Shown here: piece by piece, positions 62,561 through 64,000 of the stretch
Numbering within the stretch: the stretch's first letter is position 1
Layout: each line of letters begins with the position of its first letter
From: Flexamia atlantica
Lineage: Eukaryota > Arthropoda > Insecta > Hemiptera > Cicadellidae
DNA length: 64,000 nt
Assembly (NCBI GenBank): GCA_035578135.1
Contig: JAQJVK010000002.1
Location: 46,458,977-46,522,976, forward strand
Reading direction: 5' to 3'
The notes under the pieces: generated by a model
What the model was told of the DNA's origin: nothing
What the model saw: the letters and a program-made list of their open reading frames with translations, nothing else
Databases searched by the model: none
Program-made: the position numbers and the translations under genes

Positions 62561-62583
62561 TTTTACTTTACCGAAGTCGCCAC

Positions 62584-62746
62584 TTTAAAATCCTAGTAAT
62601 GAATATTGAAAATAGTTTTGAATGTATTTTATTTGTACAATCTTTGTTTTCTTAAACATTGACCATCATGTAAACAGTAGTGAGAAATGACATTAAAACA
62701 TATGATTTTTTATAATACAGACCAATAGATATAACTAGATATAACA
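62584..62746 (-). repeat. 5' LTR
   Basis: 163-bp copy identical to the 3' LTR. It would hold the element's promoter; no TATA box stands out in the short sequence. Confidence 0.93.
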
Positions 62747-62747
62747 G

Positions 62748-62814
62748 GCTGGTGGCGGCAACTGCGAAACACCTGATCGACGACGACGACAAAAGCGCCC
62801 TATTGTTGTGCATG
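62748..62814 (+). other. Coding-like exon end next to the LTR element, unidentified gene
   Basis: GC-rich, G/C-ending codons read LVAATAKHLIDDDDKSALLL then CM, stopping at donor GTGAGG (62815). Removing the LTR element and one target duplication joins this in frame with the flank before 60415 (ESRGILVLG from 60376, after a CAG at 60373-60375). So the element seems to lie inside an exon. Alternatively the LTR's own edge (ATAACAG) may act as acceptor. No family recognised. Confidence 0.4.
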
Positions 62815-63831
62815 GTGAGGGGAGTTTACAGCCCTTGTTATCAGTTTTCTATGAAGTGTTGGGGTAGGTGGATGACACAGTGAGAGTAGTTTTAGATTTG
62901 TAGTTTTAATTTATTGTTTTTATGGTTTTTTCAGTTAAATAATTGTGCCTATTAAAAAGTGTTGTTACTTTTTCATTTGTTTTTCAAATTGTTACTGCTA
63001 CTTAATGAGCATGAAAATGAGTTACAAATAATTTTAATACACTTTTAAAACATTTCAACAAGAATGTTTAAAACAATTTTAACAAGACTAAAACAAATTT
63101 GAACTGTTTTAATACAAGTTATTTGACTTCAAACTTTACAAGTTTTGTTATCAGTTTTAACACTTATAAAATTGTTTTGAAATAATTTTAACATGTGTTT
63201 TACAAAATTACATTAATACTAGTTTCAATATAAGTTTGAAAAATTTTAAAAACTGTTCTGATATAAGTTATTTAACTATCGACATTGATACAAGATCGTA
63301 ATAATTTTAAAGTTGTTTTAATACAAGTTCCTAACAATTTTAAAATTACTTCAAAAAAGTTTTTAACTCGTATTGATATGAAACCGTTGCCAAGTTTCGA
63401 TGTATTGATAACAGTTTTAATACGAGTATGAACTTATTTTTAGCTAATTTTTTTGCTCATTGGGATTTGAGTAAGTGCGAGAGAACATGGCTGATAAAGA
63501 GAAGAAGCGAACACCAAATTGAATGGATTGTAATTTTGATGTCGTGCTGGTTGTATCCGAGGTGAATACATCCTAACATAGTCCAAATAGTCGAGGTACT
63601 CCATGCTGATGTTACCGGCACAAACTTACCCTACACTCCGCACAGTGACAACGCGCCTGGCTTTCAGAGTAGTATAAAACGGAACTCAACTGATAACGAC
63701 TGCTCAGCGCTTCTGCGCAGTTTCGTTGGAATGTTTTTAGCCTCAATATCTTCACTCTTTTGCGTAAGGGGGGAGTGGGTGTACTTTTCTAATAACGTCA
63801 GACTTTAAAGTAGAATTGAATCATAAGTTAT
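62815..63831. repeat. AT-rich tract with degenerate GTTTTAATACAAGTT-like units
   Basis: From about 63030 to 63430, variants of GTTTTAATACAAGTT, AATTTTAAAA and TTTTAACA recur at irregular spacing, an old decayed satellite. 62815-63030 and 63431-63831 show nothing recognisable. Confidence 0.5.
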
Positions 63832-64000
63832 AGGGGTTTTTTTTCAAACGCAACCCAAAACTCTATTTTATCAATGACGGATTATTCCTCCCCCCCAAGA
63901 TTCCCGGGATTGTTTCCACTATATAATTTTCTTTGGGGATACATAAAAATTAAGGGCTACAAAAAAATTCACAGGATATTCAGCACCTCAAAACAAACAA
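63832..64000. mobile_element. Mariner-like MITE, second copy, cut by window end
   Basis: Matches the left 170 bp of the element at 37498: AAACGCAACCCAAAACTC, a TTATCAATGACGGATTATT block, TTTTCTTTGGGGATACATA, then TTCAGCACCTCAAAACAAA. The terminal CAGGGTG is altered to TAGGGG. Confidence 0.85.

Larger units (their letters stand above)
60415..62746 (-). mobile_element. Compact LTR retrotransposon (Ty3/Gypsy-type), non-autonomous
   Basis: Direct repeats of 163 bp at both ends are identical as read, and GGCTG is duplicated at 60410-60414 and 62747-62751, so this is one complete, young insertion. On the minus strand the LTR starts TGTTATATC. Just inside the 5' LTR, TGGCGAC (62582-62576) could be the tRNA primer-binding site; the polypurine tract (CGAAGAA next to 60578) is weak. 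The internal 2 kb is filled by one ORF and lacks reverse transcriptase, RNase H and the integrase core, so movement must rely on enzymes of a related full-length element. Confidence 0.92.

Noticed and set aside
60415..62746. Autonomous LTR retrotransposon
   Set aside because: No reverse transcriptase, RNase H or integrase core in any frame of the 2 kb interior.

Overview
The window carries most of one large animal gene on the + strand: arrow (arr), the insect orthologue of vertebrate LRP5/LRP6, the Wnt co-receptor. 26 coding exons (8788-46482) join in a single uninterrupted reading phase and give about 1,543 residues. In order they encode four YWTD beta-propeller/EGF modules, three LDL-receptor class A repeats, one transmembrane helix and a cytoplasmic tail with five PPP(S/T)P-type motifs. 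Short GC-rich exons lie in long AT-rich introns packed with small DNA transposons. This points to an arthropod, probably an insect; I cannot name the species. The exon with the initiator ATG and signal peptide is not identified with certainty; candidates are given at 668-751 and 5643-5681.

Layout. 1-8787: CpG-rich, promoter-like islands (about 400-660, 5220-5540, 6170-6540, 7140-7330) and repeats. 8788-20583: arrow propellers 1 and 2 (EGF2 finishes in the next exon). 20584-27187: a 6.6 kb intron holding a pogo-like MITE and a repeat element split by a second transposon. That second transposon carries an intact 610-codon Fanzor gene, a eukaryotic TnpB-like RNA-guided nuclease, antisense to arrow. 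27188-46482: propellers 3 and 4, LDLa repeats, transmembrane helix and tail; introns hold a second empty copy of the repeat, an inverted copy, MITEs and a 1 kb foldback structure. 46483 to about 49950: probable arrow 3' UTR. 50-60 kb: gene-poor and repeat-rich, with a hAT element, a 221-bp near-perfect palindrome and exon-like GC-rich patches. 60415-62746: a compact LTR retrotransposon with identical LTRs and a 5-bp target duplication. Its single ORF fuses Gag and protease directly to the integrase C-terminus and lacks reverse transcriptase. It abuts or interrupts a short coding-like exon of an unidentified + strand gene.

How the parts relate. Arrow is the only clear host gene; nearly everything else is mobile DNA accumulated in its introns and flanks. 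The strongest candidates for new biology are the Fanzor transposon and the Gag-PR-integrase-tail retroelement. The Fanzor element has intact catalytic and zinc-ribbon residues, bipartite terminal inverted repeats and a terminal hairpin next to a TA microsatellite; the LTR element looks recently mobile despite having no polymerase. A minus-strand exon-like segment at 18933-19205, with a transmembrane helix and a poly-C tract that breaks its frame, may be a gene nested in arrow.
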